A stretch of DNA of 64,000 bases, from assembly GCF_000003855.2 (NCBI RefSeq), contig NW_003101679.1:4425393-4489392 (forward strand), given 5' to 3'. A program made the position numbers and the translations under genes. Positions 1 to 11,076 of the stretch are shown here, piece by piece. How positions within the stretch are numbered: position 1 is the stretch's first letter; each line of letters opens with the position of its first letter. Under the pieces are notes generated by a model. It saw only the letters and a list, made by a program, of their open reading frames with translations, searched no databases and was not told where the DNA came from. This DNA comes from Blastomyces gilchristii SLH14081 (Eukaryota; Ascomycota; Eurotiomycetes; Onygenales; Ajellomycetaceae).

Positions 1-861
1 GTCGCGATGTGTGGTCAAAGCAGGGGAATATTGGTGGGTGGGTGGGTGACGATGAAGATGATGATGATAGTTCGCAGTTCGGGTCCCGGTCTGTTCCTGA
101 CCCAGCCCCAGCCTTAACTGTTCTCCTCCTGCCAGGTGGCTATCCAGGTGTGGCTCTGCGAGTTTGTGGTCCAAATATGGTTCGGCCATTGCATTCCGAT
201 GAATGGGTCCGGGCGTGTCAAATCCACTCCCGAGCCACACAAGGCCCAGGAAGACGGACAAATCCCTGGCTTGAGTCACGCCAAGTACATGCTAAGTGGA
301 TTGGCCAATATCACGATGAACAATGGTCAATGCCCAGCGCTGACGGGACGCAACTGGCTGGTGGGATGCAGCCCCTTTCGTGGTTGAATGGTGATCCCCA
401 GTGGCTGCCTTGCCCTAACTCCGCCCCAGCCCACGGTTTAGTGCCGTCCGGGGTATCACATGACCTGCTGCCAGCATATCAACGTCGTCGCTCGCATTCC
501 CACTTCCTTTCTCTTTCTCCTCTCTTCCTCACGCTTCTCAAGAGCTGACCGTTTCTCTCCCGCACACTGGTTTCAATTTGTGGAATCTTGTGCGAAAAGC
601 CGCTTCGAGAACGCATTCTTCCTGTCGTCCTTTTCTCCCTCGGGAGTTGGGTGGTCAGAGGACTGAATTCTTGAATAAAGGCTTCCAAGGCTCCCATGCT
701 ACGTGCGTGATTCAAGCAGCGTCGTCTTCAATCCTGGCACAAAGCCCTCACGCTCATTATATAAAACCCTGGGTTCTTCCGCCGCTCTTTATTGTCCTTC
801 GTTCTTCTTTCGTTTGATTTTCAGCCTTCGACAAGTTTTCATTTACGACTTCGACGCAACA
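1..861. other. Upstream intergenic region and 5' leader of the first BTB gene
   Basis: No convincing gene is seen. The first ~550 bases are open in one frame but only from a GTG, and the composition is low-complexity (GGT/GAT repeats near 30-70). The last ~100 bases form the promoter and leader of the gene that starts at 862; they are pyrimidine-rich, as usual for fungal leaders. Confidence 0.5.
758..766 (+). promoter_or_regulatory. TATA box of the first BTB gene
   Basis: The sequence TATATAAAA lies about 100 bases before the ATG at 862 and is followed by a pyrimidine-rich stretch, the expected order for a fungal TATA promoter and leader. Assignment is by motif and position only. Confidence 0.45.
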
Positions 862-1870
862 ATGTTCAAACGTTCTTTTACCACAAGGGATCGGGTGGGC
901 AAGGCCGTCAAGCCGACCAAGAAGATCTATCGCGAGCGCACGAAGGTCAAGATGCAGGAGAAACTGGACAGTCCACCGGTTGGAAGGTTGGTGAATCACC
1001 GCTTCCTACTCTATGAAGATCCTCTCTGACTTTTCAACAAGCAAAATCACTAGCCCCATAATCACCATGATTGTGGGTCATGAACAGCGTCTTTTCGCTG
1101 CTCATGAGGATGTCCTGTCCGTTTCACCCTACTTTGTTACTGCCCTAAAAGGCCAAATTCTCGATGGTAGCCCCAAGCAAGTGGGCCTGCCTGACGAGTA
1201 AGTATACTAACGTTTACGGAGATGGAAAATGTCCAAATGCTTATTTCTTTCCAGAGAACCGGAGATACTGTCCTGTATTCTCGAGTACCTCTACAAGGGT
1301 GACTATTATCCTCGTCTGCTGCACAACAGACGTCGCAACTCTTGGGCACTCGAGGATGCCCAGGACCCCCAAAATAAAGGAGGCCGCGGATCATGCGAAT
1401 CCACAATTTTCCACACTGGTGTCGGCGACTATATCCTCCGAGATACCGCCGTGTACTGCGCTGCTGAGAAGTACGGCTTGGAGGAGCTAAAGCGCCTTGC
1501 TCTTCGGAAACAAGGCCTTCAGACAGGAATCCCTGTCGACGTGATCCTTCGATCGGCTCGGTATGCGTATGACCATACACCAGACAACGAGTCGCGGCTC
1601 CGCGCTCATTTTCTTGCCCTGATCATCAGAAGTCGTAAGACTTTTAAGAGGAGTGGAACCATGCAGATGGAGATGGAGAGTGGCGGCAAATTGTTTTTCG
1701 ATCTTTTCGTGGCAATGTGCAACCACATCGATGACATTGTCGAGATCAGGTAAGCTCCCCTTTCTTCTTACCTTGTTTGCTAATCTACTGTTTTGTTTGC
1801 CAATTCGCCAAGGAGCTTACGTCTTTGTGCCCGGCCCAACAGTAACAACCGATCTCCCAAGGTCATCTAA
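862..1870 (+). CDS. BTB/POZ-like domain protein
   Basis: Four exons: 862-986, 1054-1197, 1255-1749, 1813-1870, giving about 273 residues; all junction phases agree. The N-terminus is short and basic. Residues from about 43 show the BTB/POZ hallmark: a stretch containing VGHEQRLFAAHEDVLSVSPYF, split as V-G-H-E-Q then the conserved 'H-x-x-hydrophobic-L-x-x-x-S-x-x-F' core, followed by EPEILSCILEYLYKGDY, the 'F-x-x-hydrophobic-L-x-Y-x-Y-x-G' segment. A later segment (YCAAEKYGLEELKRLAL) is the usual BTB helix. Such fungal BTB proteins are often uncharacterised; BTB domains mediate homodimerisation or Cullin-3 binding. The first donor is GTTGGT, weaker than normal, so exon 1 is the least certain part. 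A second BTB-like gene follows in the same orientation, which suggests a local family cluster. Confidence 0.75.
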
Positions 1871-2974
1871 AAGATGAGATTGCACGGAGTTTTTACGGAA
1901 TTAATCGAACGCCTCGGAGTTATCAAGTCGGATTTCAGGGAGCATCTAACCAGAATGTGCAGGATTAAAACCGAGAAAGATTCCGAGGTTGTTTTTCCTC
2001 TTTCTTCAAATGAAAAACTTCCCTTCTGTTCGAGGTTGGCCGCAAATTTTGGTTTAGAAGAAAAACCCCCTCTACTCTTTTTAATATCTCCTCCCCCCTA
2101 ATAACGTACACCAGCAATTTGCCTTCACGTCTTAAACTAATCCTCCGGAAGGAAAGCATTTAACAGCCAAGTCCCGCGACGTCTTTCGCAACGATTTTCC
2201 TTTTGCTATTTTGGTTTATTAATACCTTTTTCTTATTTACCCATCTACTGCGTCTGTCTATTTTGGACTTCTGCTATCAGCGCGCCTTGATGAGGAGGTG
2301 TGTGTTTTGTACTATACTTCCCGGCTGCGATGAACCTCGCATGATCAGGTTTTTGCAAGAATATGAGAGATTCGGCCACCTCAAAACCTTTCCTCTTTTG
2401 CCTCTTTGATATTTTCGTAAACAATTGTAGACAAGCTACTTAGTCCTGATTGATACACAATGGTCCCGTCTACTAAGAGCGATATTTCCCATGTATGAAG
2501 AAGCTATTCTTCATCCAACAACTTTTTTATCTGTCTCCTATTGTTTTCGTCTCATATGTTTCAGGTAAGATAATTGAGATTCATCATTCTCAACTACTCA
2601 AGCGCAGTTGAAACACGGCAAGCATCTTTTGTGTTGTTCGCGGGCGAAAGTCCCTTTCAGCCTTGGCTACCTAGCACAGTAGCAACGTATGCGGGCTAAA
2701 ACGGGTCCGCTCAATTCAATGTGTTGGTATCCATTGAAGCTCTCTCCAGTGCCACTTTTAGAATTCTTTTTAAAAAAAAGGAAAAAGGAAAACAAAACCC
2801 CTATCCATCACACCAACGCTCCAGAACTGCACATGTACCATCCTCCAACAAAATTCAACACGCCGGCCACTCTAATAATTGAGCCTTTTCTCTTCCTTTG
2901 CACAATACTCTCATTTTGTTCCATTCATATACCCAACCTCCCTAAACGGACAGAAAAACGAGCAGGTTGGGAAC
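1871..2974. other. Intergenic region between two BTB-like genes
   Basis: No gene is supported. A reading frame from 1874 to 2101 starts with a stretch resembling helical protein (RLHGVFTELIERLGVIK) just after the stop of the preceding gene; it could be a lost C-terminal exon of that gene or chance. The rest is AT-rich with poly-A near 2770-2800, and the last part is a pyrimidine-rich leader for the gene at 2975. Confidence 0.4.
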
Positions 2975-4618
2975 ATGGATAAGGTCTCTCAGTTCTACCC
3001 AAAAATCCGGCCCATCAGGTCCCTCAATCCCGGTGAATGTTTTCTCGTTCAATATCGCGATAGAGAGAAGAAAGAGCTCTGGATTGGTGTCATCTGCTCT
3101 CGGGATATGATATCTGACGAAGTCTGGCGCCATCGTCGGATCGGTTCGCTCCCCAAAAACGGCCAGTGGAAGACTCAACTTGATCGTCGTCATTATCCTG
3201 TATACCTTCCGAAGAAGGGGAAAGTGTACGCATACCATATCCGATGGCTATTTAGAATAAATTTGCATCTGCATTTTGTGAGTTTGCGTGCGTTTAGGTT
3301 GAAAAAAGTAGCTAATAAATAGCCTTACGTTCAAGAATATGGGTACACTTCATTCATCTGTTCGAAATCCACCGCGCACGATACGATGAATTTGACGCTT
3401 CCCCTGATTACTCAGAGTTCTGCGAAGTTCTCAACTGGGTTTTGGAGGGCCAGGATATTACATTTTGGGAACGGATGGCGCCTGGGGAGTTTAAGGCGCG
3501 AAAAGAAATGACGCAGGGCAAACTGCAATCACTCGTGGCTGCTGCGGGTACTTTCACCAAGAGGATTCAGCAAATTAGCCCTCCAGCCCAGAGTAACAGA
3601 GAGAATGATGGATATATTTTATCAGACGACAGCGTCGAAAAACCAGTTGCCCAGGTTGCGGAAGCCGCCCAGACCGCCAAAGTACCGGATTCTCAAGAAA
3701 GGGCTCGCTGGTAAGTTTAACATTGCATGTTCAGTTCTACTCTTTCTATCTGGATCCCTCCAATCACAAAGTACTGTACATCCCGTTTTCTAACAACACA
3801 ACAGCAATGAGCCTCTCCAGTGCAGAGTAGATGTATACATTGGAACAGGAGCTAGCAGCAAAGTCTACAACATGCCACGCCAATGCCTCACTAAATCCGG
3901 CTTCCTGGAGAGATGCCTCATGACGCGAAACCAATCCACAATTGCCAGTGATCCAGTTCTCGACAGCACCTCCCACGCCGATTTCGCAGTGCTACTATCC
4001 TTCCTAAAGATTGGGGAATATACCCCTCAACTCATCGCTTCATGGAGAAGACATCACCATCTCGAGAGGGAACCTCCTCCCACTGCCCCCAATCGCGGTA
4101 TAACCTTCTACCTCGAAGGTCTTGTCACCCACGAAGAGCATGAGAAGGAAGTCCTGCGCTGCGGATACATCTATCTACTAGCGCAGAAATTTGAGATACC
4201 AGCATTGCAAGCGCTCGTTCTACGGAAACTCCGTCTCGGATTTCCCGTGATCAGTTACAAGACGATGTTGACGCTGGTTGCATATGTGTTTGCACGACTT
4301 GATGCCAATAATCACACCGTGGATCCAGGTAGTAGCCCCCTGCTAACAGGGACTCCAACAGCTGGGGCTCCTCCGTCAAGTACACTGGCAGAACACCATG
4401 CGAAGGAAGAGCCGTTGAGGGCGTACCTGATTGAGTGGCTGGTTGTGCATATGACCGCTGCATCGAGGACTGAGGGGCGCTTGTACTGGGACACTGTCAG
4501 TAAATTCAAGGATTTGAAGAAAACTGTACTGATTAGAGCGGCAAAGATGGAAATCGATGGACCGGGCAAATGTGCAATGAGACATTTTCAGTCGACACTG
4601 GGGACTATGATAGTTTGA
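2975..4618 (+). CDS. PWWP-like plus BTB-like domain protein
   Basis: Three exons: 2975-3225, 3336-3710, 3805-4618; 479 residues. Phases match at both junctions and the introns carry good branch points (GCTAATAAAT; TTCTAACAACA). The first ~130 residues look like a PWWP-type module: LNPGECFLVQYRDREKKELW, later a Y-P-V-Y turn, then WVHFIHLFEIHRARYDEF after the first splice. Residues from ~209 (CRVDVYIGTGASSKVYNMP, then CLTKSGFLERCLM) resemble a BTB/POZ core with a fungal insertion, ending in a helical region that contains YIYLLAQKFEIPALQALVL. No ATG is available upstream of the BTB core within exon 3, which supports a single fused gene. PWWP domains bind methylated histone and DNA; BTB domains dimerise. 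A chromatin role is inference. The start at 2975 is preferred over an earlier in-frame ATG at 2972-region leader because the conserved segment begins right after it. Confidence 0.7.
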
Positions 4619-5403
4619 GGATTGTTTGGTGTGAAGATATGGTCTGTGCAGGAAAGGAGCGCAGGGAAGCACTTTCGTTCGTCGCATGACGATGTGACAT
4701 GATGTAAATGTTCGACGAGACGAGGAGAAACTGATGAGTCAATACTTTATTGCCTGAGATTTGGTCTGTTAAAACAAACGCGGAATTAACAATGGGCTAT
4801 GTTCGTATTTGGAACGGGTTTGATAGATATCCATGGATTCTGTGTTTTTTGTTTTAATTTCAGGGAGTTATTCTGCAAACAGGTAGCAAGTTCAAGACAG
4901 GATTTCGTCGACAGACAAAATGCTTAATATCTCTGCTAGGGATAAATTTATTTGCGGCTAACATTTTATATCCTTTGTAGCGGTACAAGCTGCATGGCCA
5001 TACCTATCCATGGATGTACAGTACAAAGACTGGTGAAACAAAAGGGGGGTTGAAGCTCCTATTAAATAGTTAGGGTTTTGATTGGCTGAAGAAATCTAAA
5101 TTTGTGTCCAATCAGCACTGACCTCAGGAGCTGTTTAGGTTAGAACTGACCAGATCTCAGCCTCGAGATGAGCACCATTCGGCACACAGGCATCTTTGAA
5201 CTGTGCACAGCAGTTGCTATGAACAACTAGACAATAAACGAGCATATCGTGCTTCCAATTTGAATGAATAGCTCCATATTGCTACAAGCTATGCTCAGCT
5301 AATTTCCACCCACTCCCTCGAAACAACCTCCATCCCGACACACGCTGGTGAAATACAATCCACTCCCGCAACTATAACCGCAACCACAACTACAACCGCA
5401 ACC
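4619..5403. other. Intergenic region upstream of SEC11
   Basis: No gene seen. AT-rich sequence, then a repetitive CA/AC-rich leader (CAACTACAACCGCAACC) directly before the SEC11 start codon. Confidence 0.5.
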
Positions 5404-6119
5404 ATGCTCTCCTCCTTATCCCCCTACATGGCGAACCCGCGCCAGACATTTACGCAGGTGCTCAACTTCGCCCTCGTTCTCTCCACCGCCTTCATGCTCT
5501 GGAAGGGCCTATCCGTCTACACCAACTCCGCCTCGCCCATCGTCGTCGTGCTGTCGGGAAGTATGGAGCCCGCCTTCCAGCGCGGGGATCTATTGTTTCT
5601 GTGGAACCGGAGCCCGCGCGTGGACGTTGGGGAGATCGTGGTGTATAATGTGCGCGGCAAGGATATTCCGATTGTGCATCGGGTCATGAGGACGTTTCCG
5701 GACGTACCTGGTAAGGATAAGACGAAGAAGGGTGGGAAGCAGGATGTTGAGTACGTTGTTTTTCTTTTCTTCACCCTTTTCAAAAAATTTAAAAAAAAAT
5801 TTTAAAAAAAAATGGGGGAAGGGATTGTGTCGTTATGCCTAATATATATATATATTATATTTACTGTCTTCACAGGGCCTCGCCATCTTCCCTCGAGTCG
5901 CAAAAACTGCTCACAAAGGGCGATAACAACCTGTCAGACGACACTGAATTGTACGCTCGGGGCCAGGACTATCTAGACCGGAAAGAGGATATCGTGGGTA
6001 GTGTACGAGGCTACATACCAGCTGTTGGATACGTTACGATTATGCTCTCCGAACATCCGTGGCTGAAGAGCGTTTTATTAGGCTTCATGGGATTGATGGT
6101 TATCTTACAACGGGAATAG
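5404..6119 (+). CDS. SEC11: Signal peptidase complex catalytic subunit SEC11
   Basis: Two exons, 5404-5750 and 5876-6119, 196 residues, close to the usual fungal Sec11 length. It is the catalytic subunit of the ER signal peptidase, an S26 serine protease that cleaves signal peptides from secretory proteins in the ER lumen. An N-terminal membrane anchor spans about residues 19-38. The catalytic serine is S53 in [12 protein letters not shown], and the family histidine is H92 in [12 protein letters not shown]; the acidic motif [11 protein letters not shown] follows the splice, and a second hydrophobic segment ([13 protein letters not shown]) closes the protein. A basic loop ([10 protein letters not shown]) sits just before the intron, as in other fungal orthologues. 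The intron contains a poly-A/poly-T run. Confidence 0.95.
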
Positions 6120-7207
6120 AATATTTTCTTCTGGGGTTAGATTATTTATAAAAATTTCTCCTGCTCGCTCGCGCTATCTATTTTTCCTTCTCCCTCTTTC
6201 TCAATCCTAGAAAAGAAGGATAATTTTGTATTCAAGAACGGATGGAGTTAGGTTTTCTCGTCTGGTTTTCGTTTGATTGAATCAGGTTTCTTTACACACC
6301 CGTGGTTTTCTCCGATGGCAGCGTTTTTTATTTTTATTTTATTTTTCACTTTTGTACTTGCTACGTTTGGCCTTTGGGAATGACAATGTTCATCGCATGG
6401 TCGTATTTGGAGAGCTTATCCGTCGTCATTATCATGAAAGTGGGATCAATGGGAATTGACCGAGGCCTGATACTACTCAAATATTTGCAAGCTTCAAGTC
6501 CATTCAGAGACATGCGAGTTCATCCTGTCGGCTCCCTACTAAGCCATGAGCTATAGTGGCCATACCTCGGACTTCGATTTTCAGAGACGCAAAGCCCAGA
6601 TCCCGCGTTTGCTGATAAATAATTGGCTCCAGGCTGTTAGTTCATCGACACTGGCGTTTAAAAATTACTTCAATGCAAATTAACTGGTCTGTAGAAGCAG
6701 CGGCGGAGTTGATATCTTGAGAATTAAAGTAAAAGTAGAGAGAGTAAAAAAAATAAAAAGAAATAAATGAGTTTATCTAAACGTCACAACTTCTTCTCAA
6801 TTCAGATACCGGGCATGGAAGGATTGGTATGTGGCCGGTTGACGCGCATCATAACTCCAAGCAAGTGGAGATATTTCTGTTGTTTCTAGGTATTGGAAAG
6901 TTTGGCAGCATAAGAGAATCAGCATGAAGCCAATCACGTCTGCACAAAGTAATTAATTTAATAAACCTTTGTTGCTGTTCTGGCTGTTGTTTTCTAGCAG
7001 CAAAAACTATGCTTAGCTTGCCCGCTCAGTCTCCACCTGCTCCCCGCCGCCTCGCCCAGTTACAACTTTCAAGGCAACAAGCAAGTTCAGAGTCATATCA
7101 CACCCTCTTCGTTATCAACAACCACCACCACAATTCATTCTTCCCGACTCCCCATCCTTTTTAGACATACACATAGAAACGTGCAGACTCCTCACACAAG
7201 GCAATAA
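6120..7207. other. Intergenic region upstream of the E2 gene
   Basis: No gene is supported. AT-rich with short homopolymer runs; the final 100 bases are a CA-rich leader for the E2 gene. Confidence 0.5.
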
Positions 7208-7950
7208 TGGGGAGCCAAAAACGTATCGCTAAGGTAAGCAGATCTCTCAGCCAGCCCCTCCCCCGCATTTCTTCTTGCCCACGCGACGCAGAAGTTCCGG
7301 GATGCGGCGGTATGCTGATGGCGCCAAATCGTCGATATAGGAGTTCAATGAACTAATGGAGTCGCCGCCAACGGGCATCTCCGTCACTCTCGCAAATGGC
7401 TCAGACCTCTATAACTGGAAAGTCCACATGCAGGGTCCTGAATCCTCACCGTACAATGTACGTATTCCTCCCGAATAGTTCACGCAGAGGAGAAAAGAAA
7501 AAGACAAAGAAAAGAAAAAAGACACAAGACCAAAGATGTCCTTCCCACCCCCTCTTGTCTGTTCATATATATACAACTAGAATACAAATACACACAAAAA
7601 CTCACTCGCACGTGTCCCCACCCCACCAGGGCGGCAACTTCATCATAAACCTCTCCCTCCCAAACGACTACCCCTTCAAACCGCCCACAGTCTCCTTCGA
7701 CACAAAAATCTACCACCCAAACGTTACCAACGATGACAAGGGGAGCATGTGTCTAGGGATGCTCAAGTCTGACGAGTGGAAGCCTTCGTCCCGGATTGCT
7801 GCGGTGCTGGAGTTCGCGAGACAGTTGCTTGTCGAGCCGATGCCGGATGATGCAGTCGAGGGCCGTATTGCGGAACAGTATCGCGATGATCGTAAGAGGT
7901 TCGATGAGATTGCTAGAGAGTGGACGAGGAAGTATGCATCGGGGAAATAG
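7208..7950 (+). CDS. E2 ubiquitin-conjugating enzyme, ubc14-like
   Basis: Three exons: 7208-7234, 7341-7457, 7630-7950; 154 residues, the size of a minimal UBC fold. E2 enzymes carry ubiquitin as a thioester and pass it on with an E3 ligase. The HPN motif is at residues 77-79 (KIYHPNV) and the catalytic cysteine is C89 in KGSMCLGML. The C-terminal helices contain IAEQYRDDRKRFDEIAREW, which I recall as close to the fission yeast Ubc14 pattern; this assignment is by memory of the family, not by search. Exon 1 encodes only nine residues (MGSQKRIAK). The second intron is 172 nt, A-rich and CA-rich. The fold call is certain; the subfamily is moderately sure. Confidence 0.9.
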
Positions 7951-10610
7951 TTGAATTTGGGGGGAGGGGTGGCATAGAAATGTTATAGATAGATGCAGAT
8001 GGGGCTGTGGGTAGATTGCTGGGGGCTTATTTCCGATGAGAGAGGGGGCGGGCGGGGTGAAAAGGCTAGGTAGAGCGGGCGATTGGTTGTTGGATGGGTT
8101 TGATTTTTTTTTTACGATTATCCCTCTGCTACATTTTTCATCTTTTCTTTCCCTGCATTACCATTTGGTTTTGTTCGCTTTATTGAGGGTTTGATGGTGG
8201 GCATCATGGTTCTTGTCCCTGGTCATATCCAATACTTTCGGTGGGCATGTTCTCTCCTTTTCTTTCTACATGTTAGGGTTCCTGGGCATATTCATGTGCA
8301 TTCTCGCCAGCGATGATGGGAAGAAAGTGTTGGGCAGAGGGGAGGTTATGCTTCGATTTTTGGTTCCTTTGCATGTTTTTTTCTTTCTGGCCTTGCATGC
8401 AGGTACTATCTGGCGTTTATTTTTCTGATCGTTTCCTTTATGAAGTCTTCGTAACTACGCTGTGGAGATGGATTTGTTAGAGAAAGAGAGAGATAGAGAG
8501 AGATAGGCTCGGGTAAATTGCCGATTCTAATATAGATATATAAACCACGAGATATTAATAACCAGTAGCTAGAGTCTGGATTGGACATTCCGCTGCAGTG
8601 TAAAGTGGTTTTGCTGATTAAATTGCATTTATCTGAGTTCACCATCAAGCAAAGGTAAAACTTCAGACATTATTTTTGTTCTCCCAGCGAAAATATGTAT
8701 AAGTTAGAGCGAAACGAAGGAGTAAGAGTAAGGGTGTTTCTCGATGTGCTAATACTTATATATGGCTATCAAGGTTTTTTATAACTCTGCAATGTCACTG
8801 TTGGCGAAGGAACAATGAAAGTTTCAGAGCTTACCTGTAACATAAGTATAGTCAGCCATCTCAATGTTGATTGGGGAGATCCAGGATAGCAGCACTCCGT
8901 AGATAAATAAGATGGTTATCCTCACCACTGTGCTTGGGCACTATCATACATTGTACAGTACTCCGGCAATCTCACCCCGACGTTCCTAGTTCTGAACGCA
9001 GGCTACAAAGATGGCCTAACATCCCAGCTAGCCTTCCTAAAAGGAACTATCCATGGAGGCTAGAATAATAATAGAATTGACTGTCGGGGGTATAAAGACG
9101 AGGATTTGCTTATCTGAGTGCTCCTTCTCTCATTCGAAGGCCCACGATACAATCTCAAACAAAACCCGCCGAGGAAACACTTCTGTTTCGCGGGGCGGGC
9201 GAAGTCCGCGAAATTTTCGGATTTCGGTGGAGTAGGCAACGGAGATGTAAAGGAAACTCATTTGCTCCGATGGATCCTTGCAATCACCAACGACTTGGAC
9301 CTGCTGGTAATTTCTACACTGAAAGTGAAAAGGTTACATATATCAAAACAGAGGAGAGGATTTCTACACAGTACGGAGTACAGAGTACACTACGGTGGTT
9401 TTTATTAGTTTCTTTTAGGGCTGATTGATATTTTGAGATGGAAGCGGCAAAACAAAGCAGCCCACAGCGTAGAGGAGGGGCCCATTAGGCCGTAGGATTC
9501 TCCTGGAATGGACGGGAGGTGTTTGGGTCCCCTTGCTCGAGGACCGACCGGCACACCTCACCAGTTTCATTAAATAAGAGCTAATTAAATATCCCTCTTA
9601 ATTAAAAATAGTTCAGCGATGCAGGCGCATTGTTTTAGTGGCACATTCTCAACTTGCATGCCCTAGGTTATAATTCCAGCAGAAATCCCAGGAATGAGTA
9701 AGAACGGAAGAGATGATATATAGTCGGCGCAGTTAACGCTTTGCAGCCCGACCGCCTGACTCGACGGTTTTTATGTCCTCGCTCTCGGACTGAGAACAGG
9801 AAATTGAAGATGTGATTTCACAGAGGATGCCTATGCAATTCAAAAAAAAAAAAAAAAGGCAACCTGCACGAAGCCGGCAAATTGCATGGTTCGTTAATTT
9901 GGCTTCAAACACAGCTTTTAGCGGATGCGCGTCGGGAAATCACTTCTGCGTGGGATGCGCCCATGGATAAGAGAGGTATTTGTTCTTGTTGCCGCCCTTT
10001 TTACAGTGGCTGCACTTTCGTCGCTCATAACCCGTCTGGTTCAAGTTTTGATCAAGCTTCCATGAAGTAGCACGTGTTGATGTTTGGAAAGGCGTGCAGC
10101 ATGCATGGCTGCAAGTCAATTGTTGCTCAACAGGCTGTTTTGGCCACGAACATGTCAAAGGGAAAAAATCCGGAGAAAAATTGTGGCGCAAACCTGGCTT
10201 ATTTCATTTAGTGAGTATCAGCAAAACCTAAACTCACATTGATCATTGATGCAGGCGTACCCCCAAACAATAATAAGGATTCCTTGCCTATTGCTTTGTT
10301 GCTTTCATGCAGAACAAGATTTTTTTGTGGTTTTTGGGTTCTTTGCGGGCGGTTAGAGAAAATACCTCGTTCGAGGAGCATGGGTTGCATGGCGGGGTGT
10401 TGGCCTCCACTGTTCAGTTCCCCTTTTGTAATTGGTGAGCGAGCCAGGCAAGACTTGAACAGCGACAATCAATGTTCCTGAAAACGGTGCCAATGGAGTT
10501 CTCTGGCTCGTATCATTGGCGGTGTCTGCCTTGTTAGTGAACCTTGGACGCTTGGAAGTTGGTCGTGACTGCGCTGGGCCGGAGTAGAGTAGGAGGCTCA
10601 ACTAGTCCGT
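7951..10610. other. Long intergenic region
   Basis: No gene is supported. Contains the 3' end of the E2 gene, short GA/AG repeats near 8480-8510, a poly-A run near 9842-9857 and one copy of the TACGGAGTA word at 9372-9380. Small frames present here lack recognisable protein features. Confidence 0.5.
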
Positions 10611-10614
10611 CTTG

Positions 10615-11070
10615 GTAAGCGACAGACACAGAGCTACTTCCCGCGGTTCCGCCGGGGCAAACTCGTATCTCAACCTTCCCTTAACGACCGCCCTCGAGCT
10701 GGCGTCTGTCGACTTCTTCAATTCCTCCCTTTTCTGTTATTCCCAGTTTGACGGGACGACACGCTTCACTGCAATTGACCTCTGGCTGGCTCCTGAGAAG
10801 CTCGCGGGCGTTGTAGTGCTGGAACCCTGGCCCGTTATCATTCTGTTCTTTGCACACCCGTTTGCCCTCCGGCTACTACCCGAACCAAACTACGCAGCTT
10901 CTCAGATCAACTCTCCTACATTCTTTACATCCTCTTTACCAGTTCATATTTTAGCATACCTCAATTGGCAATCTTTCAGTTGTTTTTGGTTTTCGTTGCG
11001 GCGACAGGCTAGCGGAAAAAGTCCATCGAACTCTCCAAACAAATGTCCAGAACGAATATTCTCTTCCTAG
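10615..11070 (+). other. Probable 5'UTR intron of the TBC gene
   Basis: A good donor (GGTAAGC, GT at 10615) and a pyrimidine-rich acceptor (CTCTTCCTAG, ending 11070) bracket 456 bases immediately before GTGGCAATG, where the TBC coding region starts at 11077. The stretch is open in one frame but has no ATG start. Removing it would give a short spliced leader. This is inferred from splice signals only. Confidence 0.4.
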
Positions 11071-11076
11071 GTGGCA

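Noticed and set aside
9..548. Open frame of about 179 codons at the window start
   Set aside because: It starts with GTG, has no family features and shows low-complexity composition.
10612..11070. Open frame before the TBC gene
   Set aside because: It has no ATG start and coincides with a probable UTR intron.
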